The translations under genes and the position numbers were made by a program. From positions 1 to 43,355 of the forward strand of contig NZ_CALXEG010000026.1 of NCBI RefSeq assembly GCF_944387275.1: a stretch of 43,355 bases of DNA, read 5' to 3'. Source of the stretch: an uncultured Pseudoflavonifractor sp. (GTDB taxonomy: Bacteria > Bacillota > Clostridia > Oscillospirales > Oscillospiraceae). Positions within the stretch are counted from its first letter, which is position 1. Every line of letters begins with the position of its first letter. The notes below the pieces were generated by a model that saw only the letters and a list, made by a program, of their open reading frames with translations, did no database searches and had not been told where the DNA came from. Below are positions 8,025 to 15,612 of the stretch, one piece after another.

Positions 8025-9131
8025 ATGAATAAGCTAATATGCTCCGATACAGGTATCTCCACACCATGGCTGTCCGTCATTGTTCCGATGTATAACGCTC
8101 AGGCCTATCTAGACCAAACCATTCTCTCTATCTTATCGCAAACTTTTCAGGACTACGAGCTTTTGCTTGTGGATGATGGCTCTACTGATGGCACAGCAGA
8201 CATATGCGCTCGGTATGCTGCCCGAGACCGTCGGATTCGTTATTTGAAAAAAACAAACGGCGGTTCCTATCAGACCAGGCTCTATGGTGCCCAGCGCGCT
8301 CAGGGAACCTATGTAATGTTCTGTGATGCAGACGATTACTATGCCTCCAGTCGGGCTTTTTCAATTATCTATAAAAAGCTCCAGTCTCATCCCTGCGATG
8401 CAATGCAGTTTGGATACTCTAAGAAGTACAATCATCTGCGGAAAGCTCAAAGGACTGTTCGGGCAGACATTCATTTAGACCGAGATGCCTTTATGAAGCA
8501 GGAATATCCAAAACTTTTGTGCAGTTTTTTGGATGAAGCCAATTTAAAAGTTATCGTCTTTAACAAGGTTTATCATCATTGTCTTTTGAACAACCTTCCC
8601 CCTGCTAATCAAGCAGAACGCCTTTTTTGGGGCGATGATCAGGTTATGAACATGTATCTGTTAGAAACATGCAGAAGTTTTTCCTTTATTCCTGATACAC
8701 TGTATGTATATCGTCAGGGAAGCGGCGGAACAAACCGCTTTTCGCTCCGCACGCTGCAAGATATTAACATAATAAAACATTACCAACTGAGCTTTATTGA
8801 AAAACATCCGGAATATCCGCGCTCAACATTAGAGAATATTCTTTTTTCTGAACTGGCAGGCTGGACATTTTGCTATATTTGCCAAGGCATAGGGCATCTG
8901 CCGGACGAGCAGCTTAAATCTCTGATTGCCGAGGCGATGGAACTGCCGAGCTATCGGGCTGCAAGAGAGCATTACTTAAACCGCTCGAACGAAAAATGGG
9001 ATGCTGTAAATCTGCTGCGCCAGGCTAACCCTGACGCCTATCTGGAGGCCGCAAAAAAGGCCGCAGACAAAAAAGAAGATTTAAAATCCTCAATCATTTC
9101 ACTTGCCAAAAACATATACAGGAATATTTAA
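8025..9131 (+). CDS. Family 2 glycosyltransferase, AT-rich
   Basis: A 368-residue GT-A fold glycosyltransferase. It starts WLSVIVPMYNAQAYLDQTI, with LLLVDDGSTDGT (nucleotide-sugar contact) and FCDADDYY (the DxD metal-binding motif) at about residues 85-110. The C-terminal half has the WGDDQVMNMYLLE acceptor-side motif often seen in polysaccharide GT2 enzymes. The sugar and acceptor are unknown; an envelope polysaccharide is likely. AGGAGG lies seven bases before the ATG at 8025. Base use is unlike its neighbours: bases 8461-8520 contain 24 G+C of 60, against 46 of 60 for 7501-7560 in the preceding gene. This and the absence of other glycan genes nearby suggest horizontal acquisition. A possible promoter (TTGACG-17-TTATAT) spans the end of the preceding gene at 7913-7941. 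Confidence 0.88.
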   Translation: MNKLICSDTGISTPWLSVIVPMYNAQAYLDQTILSILSQTFQDYELLLVDDGSTDGTADICARYAARDRRIRYLKKTNGGSYQTRLYGAQRAQGTYVMFCDADDYYASSRAFSIIYKKLQSHPCDAMQFGYSKKYNHLRKAQRTVRADIHLDRDAFMKQEYPKLLCSFLDEANLKVIVFNKVYHHCLLNNLPPANQAERLFWGDDQVMNMYLLETCRSFSFIPDTLYVYRQGSGGTNRFSLRTLQDINIIKHYQLSFIEKHPEYPRSTLENILFSELAGWTFCYICQGIGHLPDEQLKSLIAEAMELPSYRAAREHYLNRSNEKWDAVNLLRQANPDAYLEAAKKAADKKEDLKSSIISLAKNIYRNI

Positions 9132-9159
9132 ATAACGCACAACAAACATAGGGGGTCTC

Positions 9160-10479
9160 ATGATGGCACGTGAATCTGCACGAAAAAAGGGAAAACGGCG
9201 CGTTATCATCGCCGTTTTTGTTGTGCTGGTCCTTGTTCTGGCGGCAGCGGCCCTGCTGTGGGTCTGTTCCCCGCTGTATATCGACCCATACCGGGGGACG
9301 GTGCAGTCCGACGAGCCCTCCCTTACTCTGGAGGACGTTCTGACCGGAGATCAGGCCCGGGAGGACCTGGACTACCTGATGACCTGCCTGCGGGAGCGCC
9401 ATCCGGCCTGGCTGGACGGCTCGGGAAAAGACGCAGTGGCAGAGGAGGCCTATCAGCAGGCCCGCTCCTCCATCGGGGATGAGATCTCCGTGCTGGAGTT
9501 TTACCGTCTGGCGGCCGGGGTGGCCGCCTCCCTGCGGGACGCGCACACCACCGTGTCCTGGCGGCCCGACCCTGATGCGCCCTATTACTATATTGACACC
9601 GGCGTCACCATTGCCCAGTTAGGCCTCCCTCTGACCATCAACGGCGTGCCCAGTGAGGAGGTCCTGGCGGCCTACAAGGCCATCTCCTCCTTTGAGCTGG
9701 ATGAATACGTTGAGCACAATTTCTGGACCTACGGCATCAACTATGAGCCTGTGCTGCGCACCTGCGGCGTGGACACCTCCAACGGGGTGGACATGACCTT
9801 CCAGACCGAAACCGGGGTGCAGACCATCCATTTCGACTTTGCCCCGCTGGAGGGCTCGGGCGGCTACCCGAAGCCCGACTACATCATGGATGCCCGGAAC
9901 AACGTGGCCGTCTTTACCCTGACCTCCTGCGTCTACGATGAGGAGTATTGCTCCACGGTGGCCACCTTCTTCCGGCGGGTGGACTCCTTCGGCATTGAGA
10001 ACGTGATTGTGGACCTGCGGGGCAACACCGGCGGCAATTCCCTGGTGGCCAACGAATTTCTCCGCTATCTGGACGTGGACCAGTACCGCGCCTGGGACTG
10101 CGCGGTGCGGTACGGCTGGTATCTGAAGTGGTACAGGGACCAGGTGTATGTCAACGACCGGGCGGAGCCCACCTTTGACGGCTCTCTCTATGTGCTGACC
10201 GACCTGAATACGTTCAGCTCGGGCATGGACTTTGCCATGCTGGTGGCGGACAATGACCTGGGCACCCTGGTGGGGGAACCCTGCGGCAATCTGCCCGACA
10301 GCTACGGCGACCTTCTCCGGTTCCTGCTGCCCAACTCCAGACTGCGCTTCAATGTCTCCTACAAAAAGTGGTGCCGCATTGACCAGGAGAAGGCCGGGGA
10401 GCCCATCACGCCCGATGTGCTCTGTCCCTCGGAGAACGCCATGGACCGGGCCTATGAGCTGATCCGGGGAGAGGCATAA
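9160..10479 (+). CDS. Membrane-anchored S41 (C-terminal processing protease-like) peptidase
   Basis: A 439-residue protein with a basic N-terminus and one transmembrane helix (about residues 14-36). The rest should be extracytoplasmic. The S41 core is recognisable: NVIVDLRGNTGGNS (about 282-294) and DLNTFSSGMDFAMLVAD (about 349-364), where the nucleophilic serine of the family lies. An upstream segment LRERHPAWL (about 77-85) matches the N-terminal part of PDZ-less S41 proteins. No PDZ domain is seen. The substrate is unknown; it may process envelope proteins or be a catalytically altered relative. GGGGG precedes the tandem ATGs at 9160 and 9163. GC content returns to the regional level immediately after the AT-rich glycosyltransferase. 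Confidence 0.8.
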   Translation: MMARESARKKGKRRVIIAVFVVLVLVLAAAALLWVCSPLYIDPYRGTVQSDEPSLTLEDVLTGDQAREDLDYLMTCLRERHPAWLDGSGKDAVAEEAYQQARSSIGDEISVLEFYRLAAGVAASLRDAHTTVSWRPDPDAPYYYIDTGVTIAQLGLPLTINGVPSEEVLAAYKAISSFELDEYVEHNFWTYGINYEPVLRTCGVDTSNGVDMTFQTETGVQTIHFDFAPLEGSGGYPKPDYIMDARNNVAVFTLTSCVYDEEYCSTVATFFRRVDSFGIENVIVDLRGNTGGNSLVANEFLRYLDVDQYRAWDCAVRYGWYLKWYRDQVYVNDRAEPTFDGSLYVLTDLNTFSSGMDFAMLVADNDLGTLVGEPCGNLPDSYGDLLRFLLPNSRLRFNVSYKKWCRIDQEKAGEPITPDVLCPSENAMDRAYELIRGEA

Positions 10480-10514
10480 TATTTTCTTTCCCATAACGAT
10501 TTGAGAGGAGCGCG

Positions 10515-11397
10515 ATGGCGTTGACACGACCCGTTGCCCCATCCGGCGGGCAGGAGGCGGAGGCCCTCACCAGCCTGATGGTGCACAAGCACTACTGCAA
10601 AAACGATGTGGAGGCCATCATCGCGCTGATGGACCGGGACATTGTGTGGCTGGGCACGGCGGAAAACGAGTACGCGGCGGGGCTGGACACCGTGGCGGAG
10701 ATCTTCCGCCGGTTTGCCGGCCAGGTGCCCAGGTGCAACGTCTCCGGTGAGACCTACAGCACCCTGCCCCTGGGGGCGGACGCCTGGCTGTGCGCCGGCC
10801 GGATGTGGATCGCCACCGACCCCTCCACCGGCATCAGCCTGCGGGTGCACCAGCGCATCACCACTGTGTTCCGCCGGACGGACCGGGGGCTGCGCTGCTG
10901 CCACATCCACATCTCCAACCCCTACGAGGAGATGGTGGAGGACGACGTGGGCTTCCCGGTCAAGATGGCCCGGCAGTCCTACCAGTACCTCCAGGAGCAG
11001 ATCGAGGCCCAGAAAAAGCAGATTGCAGCTCAGACGGCCGCCCTCCGGCGGATGAGCTTTGAGGACGCCCTCACCGGGGTGTACAACCGGAACAAGTTCA
11101 GCCAGGTGGCGGACAGCCGGGCGGCCTTTTCCCGCCTGGGGGTGGCCTGCTTTGACCTGAACGGCCTGAAGGAGGCCAACGACCATCTGGGCCACAGCGC
11201 CGGCGACGAGCTGCTCCGCCGTGGAGGCGGTCCAGGCCGGCATGGCGGAGCAGGGCATCAGCTGCTCGGTGGGTCTGTGCTGGCGGGGGCAAAACTGCTG
11301 CCCCAAGGAGCAGCTGGACGAGGCCGGCCGGCTGATGTACCAGGCCAAGCGCCGCTTCTACAGTCTAAAACAGAACGACCGCCGCAACCGGCGCTGA
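10515..11397 (+). pseudogene. Diguanylate cyclase-like gene with internal deletion and frameshift (GGDEF core lost)
   Basis: The first part (ATG 10515, GAGGAG upstream) encodes a SnoaL-like ketosteroid-isomerase-type sensor domain (YCKNDVEAIIALMDRDIVWL and following), a coiled-coil linker (EQIEAQKKQIAAQTAAL), and the start of a GGDEF domain (FEDALTGVYNRNKF, then FDLNGLKEANDHLGHSAGDE). At about 11215-11222 the frame breaks. The following sequence in the +1 frame continues with the C-terminal end of a GGDEF domain (GISCSVGLCW, then LDEAGRLMYQAKRRFY) and stops at 11397. The middle, including the GGDEF active-site motif itself, is absent, so an internal deletion (net length not a multiple of three) has removed roughly 60-80 codons. 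Such a product cannot make c-di-GMP. If expressed unspliced, the frame runs on to 11609 with unrelated residues. An assembly error is the alternative. Confidence 0.82.
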
Positions 11398-11461
11398 CGC
11401 CGGTTTTTCCCCTTATTTTTCACATTTTCGTCCGGAATCCGGATATTCAGGAGGTTTTCTC

Positions 11462-11869
11462 ATGCCCAATCAGGAATCTGTCCTCTGGTACTGCCCCGAC
11501 CCCGTCCTCTTCGCCGCCGCCCGGAAGGCCTTTGCCGTCCGGGGTGTCCGGGTCCACCCCGTGTCCCCGGAGCAGGTGGGGGAGACGGTGGGCCATCTCT
11601 TTGGTCTGAAGGGCTTTGCCCCCCGGGAGGAGGGCGCGGCCGTGCCCGACGCCCCGGCGGAGCCCGCCCTGGTGCTCTCCGGCTTCACCCGCCAGCGGCT
11701 GGACGCCCTGCTCTCCGCTCTGAAGCGGGCGGGCGTGCCCACCATCGCCCACAAGGCCATGCTCACCCCCACCAACGTGGGCTGGACCTTTGCCCAGCTG
11801 TGCCAGGAGCTCTCCCGGGAGCACCAGGCCATGCACGGCGGCTCCGCCCCCGCCCACACCGCCCAGTAA
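11462..11869 (+). CDS. DUF3783 domain-containing protein
   Basis: A 135-residue cytoplasmic protein. The C-terminal half is a DUF3783 domain: LVLSGFTRQRLDALLSALK, then KAMLTPTNVGWTFAQLCQEL. The N-terminal half (VLWYCPDPVLFAAARKAFAV) looks like a small alpha/beta fold. The function of the family is not established. A clear AGGAGG lies eight bases before the ATG. It follows the cyclase pseudogene by 64 bases that contain no gene. Confidence 0.8.
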   Translation: MPNQESVLWYCPDPVLFAAARKAFAVRGVRVHPVSPEQVGETVGHLFGLKGFAPREEGAAVPDAPAEPALVLSGFTRQRLDALLSALKRAGVPTIAHKAMLTPTNVGWTFAQLCQELSREHQAMHGGSAPAHTAQ

Positions 11870-11887
11870 AAATTTTTTCGCCGCTCC

Positions 11888-11920
11888 GGACAACTTTTTT
11901 CCCCGGTTTCCCGTCCAATG
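11888..11920 (+). promoter_or_regulatory. Putative ECF sigma promoter of the ThrE-type exporter operon
   Basis: The -35 element GGACAACTTTT and -10 element CCCGTCCAATG are separated so that AAC and CGTC lie 17 bases apart. The same pattern with the same spacing occurs in front of the SigV-like gene (15529-15561); 24 of 35 aligned positions are identical without a gap. AAC/CGTC-type elements are characteristic of ECF sigma promoters. Confidence 0.6.
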
Positions 11921-11959
11921 TCTGTATCTCCTTTCCGGAGCGTCCGCAAGCATTTGAAT

Positions 11960-12751
11960 ATGAATGAGGGACTCTCTTTGGATTACGATCGTCTTTTGAA
12001 TCTGTCCATGGAAATGGGCTACCGCCTGCTGGAGAGCGGCGCGGAGATCTACCGGGTGGAGGAGTCCATCCAGCGCCTGCTCCAGGCCTACGGCCTCACC
12101 ACCGGCGAGGTGTTCGCCATCCCCAACTGCATCATCGCCAGCCTGGTGACCCCCGAGGGCCAGGTGCTCACCCGGGTGCGGCGCATGCCCAGCCACGGCA
12201 CCGACATCTACCAGCTGGAGCGGTGCAACGACCTGTGCCGCCACCTGTGCGCCGAGACGCCGCCCATAGACCAGGCCGAGAAGCGGATGGCCGACCTGCT
12301 CTCCTCCCGGCAGTCCTACTCCTTCCCTGTCCAGCTGGTGGCCTACTTTGTGGGCGCGGCGGCCTTTGTGCCCTTTTTCGGCGGCACCTGGCGGGACGCC
12401 CTGTGCGGCGGGCTGTGCGGACTGGCCATCGGGCTGTGCCTCACCTTCCTGTCCCACCTGGGCACCAACTTGTTCTTCAAGACCGTGGCCGGGGGCACTG
12501 TCTCCGGCCTGCTGGCCCTGGGCCTGCGGGTGGTGGGCTTTGGTCAGAACGTGGACTTCATCACCATCGGCGCGCTGATGATCCTGGTGCCCGGCGTGCT
12601 GTTCACCAACGCCATGCGGGACATTATGGCCGGGGATATGGTGGCCGGTATCTCCAAGACCGCCGAGGCCCTGCTCATCGGCATGGCCATCGCCCTGGGC
12701 ACCGGCGTGTCCCTGTGGCTGGCCCGGCTGCTGTGGGGAGGTGCGGTGTGA
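11960..12751 (+). CDS. ThrE-family threonine/serine exporter, N-terminal half (PF06738 type)
   Basis: A protein of about 263 residues. A cytoplasmic first half carries the family hallmark MEMGYRLLESGAEIYRVEES and the VFAIPNCIIASL strand (residues about 15-60), followed by about five hydrophobic segments (YFVGAAAFVPFFGG; GLCGLAIGLCLTF; LLALGLRVVGFG; FITIGALMILVPG; LIGMAIALGTGV). ThrE-type proteins export amino acids or related small molecules; in Firmicutes the two halves are often separate genes, as here. ATG 11918 lies inside the predicted -10 element and is excluded. The start is ATG 11960 or, better spaced behind GAGGG, TTG 11978. It overlaps the second half by one base (TGATG). Confidence 0.85.
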   Translation: MNEGLSLDYDRLLNLSMEMGYRLLESGAEIYRVEESIQRLLQAYGLTTGEVFAIPNCIIASLVTPEGQVLTRVRRMPSHGTDIYQLERCNDLCRHLCAETPPIDQAEKRMADLLSSRQSYSFPVQLVAYFVGAAAFVPFFGGTWRDALCGGLCGLAIGLCLTFLSHLGTNLFFKTVAGGTVSGLLALGLRVVGFGQNVDFITIGALMILVPGVLFTNAMRDIMAGDMVAGISKTAEALLIGMAIALGTGVSLWLARLLWGGAV

Positions 12752-13221
12752 TGGAACTGTTTCAGACCTATCTGCTGCCCTGCCTGTGCGCCTTTGTGGC
12801 CTGCATCGGCTTCTCCGTCCTGTTCAATATCCACGGCCTGGGCATCCTGATCTGCGCCGTGGGCGGCGGCCTGGGCTGGCTGGTCTACCTGGTCACCGCC
12901 CCCATGTTCCACAGCGACCTGCTCCAGTCCTTTGCCGCGGCGGTGTTCATCTCCGCCTACTCGGAGGTCATGGCCCGCATCCGCAAGTGCCCGGTGACCG
13001 CCTACCTGCTGGTGGCCTTCTTCCCCCTGGTGCCCGGCGGCGGCATCTACTACGCCATGGAGCACGCCATCAACGGCGAGACCGACCTGTTCCTGGACGT
13101 GCTGTTCCACACCCTGGGCCTGGCCGGGTCCCTGGCGGTGGGCGTGCTGCTGGTGTCCTCCCTGGTACGGCTCATCCACAGCTATTTCTATCGCCGCCAC
13201 AAGAAGCGGAAGGAGGCGTAA
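12751..13221 (+). CDS. ThrE-family exporter, C-terminal half (DUF3815/PF12821 type)
   Basis: A 156-residue membrane protein with four to five hydrophobic segments (YLLPCLCAFVACIGFSVLF; LGILICAVGGGLGWLVYLV; SFAAAVFISAYSEVMA; LLVAFFPLVPGGGIYYAM; LGLAGSLAVGVLLVSSLV) and the conserved FFPLVPGGGIYYAM motif. Its ATG overlaps the stop of the first half, and GGGAGGTG lies just upstream, so translation is coupled and the two form one transporter. The basic tail (RRHKKRKEA) should be cytoplasmic. Confidence 0.85.
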   Translation: MELFQTYLLPCLCAFVACIGFSVLFNIHGLGILICAVGGGLGWLVYLVTAPMFHSDLLQSFAAAVFISAYSEVMARIRKCPVTAYLLVAFFPLVPGGGIYYAMEHAINGETDLFLDVLFHTLGLAGSLAVGVLLVSSLVRLIHSYFYRRHKKRKEA

Positions 13222-13225
13222 GGGC

Positions 13226-13924
13226 ATGAGACAGACATACGACGCGGTGCTCTTCGACGCGGACAACACCCTCTTTGACTTTGACGCCGCCGAGGCCCAG
13301 GCCCTGGACCTGACCCTGGCGGAGTACGGCTACCCGGTGGACGACCAGTCCCGGAGCTGCTATCTGGCCGTGAACCGGGACCTGTGGGCCCGGTTCGACC
13401 GGGGCGAGGTGAAGCGGGAGTGGCTGGTGGTGGAGCGGTTCGCCGCCCTTCAGCGGGCCCTGGGGGGACATCACGACCCGGCGGAGATGAACACCTTTTA
13501 CCTCTCCCGGCTGGCCGAGGCGGGGTGTCTGCTGCCCGGCGCGGAGGACCTGTGCCGCCGCCTGGCCCCCAGCTGCACCCTGGCCATCGTCACCAACGGC
13601 GTGGCCTCCGCCCAGCGGGGCCGGTTCGACCGCTCCCCCCTGAAGGAGCTGATTCCCTGGCTCTTCATCTCGGAGGAGGTGGGGTATCAGAAGCCCCAGC
13701 GCCAGTTCTTCGACGCGGTGCTGTCCGCCATGTCCCTGCCCGCCTCCGCCCGGATCGTGGTGGTGGGGGACAGCCTGACCGCCGACATCCTGGGGGCCGT
13801 CAACGCCGGTCTGGACTCCATCTGGTACAACCCCCGCGGCCTGCCCGGCAGGCCGGACATCGTCCCCACCTTTGAGGCCCGCACCTTTGACCAGGTCTCC
13901 GGCCTGATCCTGGGCGGCGCCTGA
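13226..13924 (+). CDS. yjjG: HAD-superfamily hydrolase, YjjG type (pyrimidine nucleotidase-like)
   Basis: A 232-residue HAD protein. Motif I is FDADNTLFDFD (nucleophile Asp), motif II is LAIVTNG, the motif III lysine is in GYQKPQRQFF, and motif IV is VVVGDSLTADI. Cap helices occupy residues about 15-100. YjjG enzymes dephosphorylate (non-canonical) pyrimidine nucleoside monophosphates in the cytoplasm as house-cleaning. Exact substrate specificity here is inferred from family resemblance. The ATG is four bases after the exporter stop, so it is in the same transcript. Confidence 0.83.
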   Translation: MRQTYDAVLFDADNTLFDFDAAEAQALDLTLAEYGYPVDDQSRSCYLAVNRDLWARFDRGEVKREWLVVERFAALQRALGGHHDPAEMNTFYLSRLAEAGCLLPGAEDLCRRLAPSCTLAIVTNGVASAQRGRFDRSPLKELIPWLFISEEVGYQKPQRQFFDAVLSAMSLPASARIVVVGDSLTADILGAVNAGLDSIWYNPRGLPGRPDIVPTFEARTFDQVSGLILGGA

Positions 13925-13968
13925 CCGCCCCCTCCATAACAGAGAAAGAAAACAGAGGAGCTCTTCAT

Positions 13969-15018
13969 ATGTCTTCCCAGTACCGTACACCCGCCCCCTC
14001 CCCTACCCCCCGCCGTCCCCGCCGCCGGAGCGGCCCCTCGGCCCCCGTGATCCTGCTCACGGTGGCTGCGGTTTTCGTGGCCCTTGTCCTCCTTGTGGTC
14101 TTCCTGGGCCCAAAGCCCGAGGCCCAGGGGGGCGTGCCCCCGCAGTCTCAGACCCCCGCTCCCTCGGACACCGTCTCCCCCGCCCCCACCCAGAAGATCC
14201 AGCCCACCCCCTCCGAGACCATTCCCGTCCCATCTGAGACGGCCCCCTCCGTCTCCACCTCCCAGCCCACGCCGGAGGAGAGCGACATCGCCATCGTGCC
14301 CCCCACCATTCCCGCCGCCCCCTCCGAAGGCTCCGCCCTGTCCGGGTCCTACGACTTCACCAAGCCCGCCCCCGAGACCGACCCGGTGGACGACAGCTGG
14401 TTTGACGACGCGGTGTTCCTGGGGGACTCCCGCACTGACGGCCTGCGGCTGTACGGCGGCATCCCCGGCGCCGACTTCATCCAGCACACCGGCGTCACCG
14501 TCTTCGAGATCGGCACCAAGGAGTGCATCCGCATTGACGGCCAGAAGTACACCATGCTGGAGGCCCTGGCCCTGAAGCAGTACGGCAAGGTATACATCAT
14601 GCTGGGCGTCAACGAACTGGGCTACTTCAACGACAACGGCTTTGCCAAGGCCTACGCCGACATGGTGGACCAGGTCCGGGCCATCCAGCCCAACGCGGTC
14701 ATCTACCTGCAGAACCTGGTGTCGGTGAATCCGGAAAAATGTAAGGCCAATAACCAGCCCTACTACGTGACAAACGAGCAGATCGCGGTGTATAATGGCA
14801 TTATCGAGAATATCGCCACGGAAAAGCACGCGGTGCTGGTGGACGTCAACGCCGCCCTGGTGGACGAGAGCGGTATTCTCCCCAGAGAGGGCACCACCGA
14901 CGGCGTCCACTTTACCAAGGACTACTACATAAAATGGTACGACTACCTGAAAATCCACACCGTGGACCCTGAGCTCTACTGGGCGGGTCAGACGGCAGTC
15001 GCCGAGGAAGGAGCCTAA
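13969..15018 (+). CDS. Membrane-anchored SGNH/GDSL hydrolase-like protein
   Basis: A 349-residue protein. A basic, proline-rich N-terminus is followed by one transmembrane helix (APVILLTVAAVFVALVLLVV, about residues 24-45) and a low-complexity Pro/Ser/Thr linker to about residue 125. The SGNH domain has block I VFLGDSRTDG (Ser nucleophile), block III IMLGVNELG and block V DGVHFTKDY (catalytic Asp/His). It should act outside the membrane, plausibly as an esterase on wall or glycan acetyl groups. It lacks the acyltransferase-3 membrane domain, so it is not an intact OatA. GAGGAG lies eight bases upstream. It is followed after five bases by a lipoprotein gene and then the SigV/RsiV-like pair. 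Confidence 0.82.
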   Translation: MSSQYRTPAPSPTPRRPRRRSGPSAPVILLTVAAVFVALVLLVVFLGPKPEAQGGVPPQSQTPAPSDTVSPAPTQKIQPTPSETIPVPSETAPSVSTSQPTPEESDIAIVPPTIPAAPSEGSALSGSYDFTKPAPETDPVDDSWFDDAVFLGDSRTDGLRLYGGIPGADFIQHTGVTVFEIGTKECIRIDGQKYTMLEALALKQYGKVYIMLGVNELGYFNDNGFAKAYADMVDQVRAIQPNAVIYLQNLVSVNPEKCKANNQPYYVTNEQIAVYNGIIENIATEKHAVLVDVNAALVDESGILPREGTTDGVHFTKDYYIKWYDYLKIHTVDPELYWAGQTAVAEEGA

Positions 15019-15023
15019 TTGCG

Positions 15024-15503
15024 ATGAAACATTCTCTCAGCAAGCTGATGATCCTGGCGGCAGCGGTTTGCCTGCTGCTGGGCGCCTGTTCCTCTCCCGC
15101 CGAGAGCGGAACCACTGCCTTTGACCCGGAGACCGCCACCCAGGCGGTGCTGGATTCCGGCGCCTTCTCCGTGGAGCTGACCGAGCTGGACGCCGCCATG
15201 CTCTATGACTTCTCCGGCTACGGGCTGGACGACTCCACCCTCACCGCCTCCAAGGCCTACTCCGCCTCCGGCTTTGCCGAGCAGGTGTCGGTGACGGTGT
15301 GGAAGGACGAGGCCTCCGCCCAGGCCGCCGTGGACATGTTCAAGACCTACCTGGAGGACATGGCCGCCACCTATAAGGACTACGCCCCCGCCGAGGTGCC
15401 CAAGCTGGAGAACGCCGTGCTGGAGCAGCGTGGCACCAGCGTGCTGCTGGCCGTGGCCAACGACGCCGACGCCGTCAAGACCGCTGTGGAGGGTCTGAAG
15501 TAA
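15024..15503 (+). CDS. DUF4358-type lipoprotein
   Basis: A 159-residue protein with a lipoprotein signal (LMILAAAVCLLLGAC, lipobox LGAC, Cys at residue 22). The mature part matches the DUF4358 pattern: two similar halves with AMLYDFSGYGLD and VTVWKDEASAQAAVDMF. The family has no known function. Its start is five bases after the SGNH hydrolase stop (GAAGGAG in the intergenic overlap), so the two are cotranslated and may act together at the outer face of the membrane. Confidence 0.82.
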   Translation: MKHSLSKLMILAAAVCLLLGACSSPAESGTTAFDPETATQAVLDSGAFSVELTELDAAMLYDFSGYGLDDSTLTASKAYSASGFAEQVSVTVWKDEASAQAAVDMFKTYLEDMAATYKDYAPAEVPKLENAVLEQRGTSVLLAVANDADAVKTAVEGLK

Positions 15504-15528
15504 GTCTTTTCCTTAAAACTATATTTTC

Positions 15529-15561
15529 CGAAAACTTTTCATCCCCGCATCCCGTCTAATG
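15529..15561 (+). promoter_or_regulatory. Putative ECF sigma promoter upstream of the SigV-like gene (autoregulatory)
   Basis: The -35 element CGAAAACTTTT and -10 element CCCGTCTAATG are spaced AAC-17-CGTC, matching the promoter at 11888-11920. An ECF sigma factor that transcribes its own operon would explain it. The -10 element coincides with the left arm of a 15-bp inverted repeat. Confidence 0.65.
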
Positions 15562-15583
15562 AACAGAGAGACGGGATGCGGGG
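15543..15583. repeat. 15-bp perfect inverted repeat at the SigV-like gene start
   Basis: CCCCGCATCCCGTCT (15543-15557) and AGACGGGATGCGGGG (15569-15583) flank an 11-base loop containing ATG 15559. It could act as a terminator without a T-run for read-through from the lipoprotein gene, or as an operator over the -10 element. Confidence 0.8.
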
Positions 15584-15612
15584 GCTGTGCGCAAAGGAGC
15601 GATTTTTCCGCC

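Noticed and set aside
11398-11609. Continuation of the cyclase pseudogene frame to 11609 as a real C-terminus
   Set aside because: The translation after the frameshift is Pro/Ser/Arg-rich without similarity and overlaps the well-supported DUF3783 gene.
13969-15018. OatA-type peptidoglycan O-acetyltransferase
   Set aside because: Only the SGNH domain and a single membrane helix are present; the multi-helix acyltransferase-3 domain is missing.
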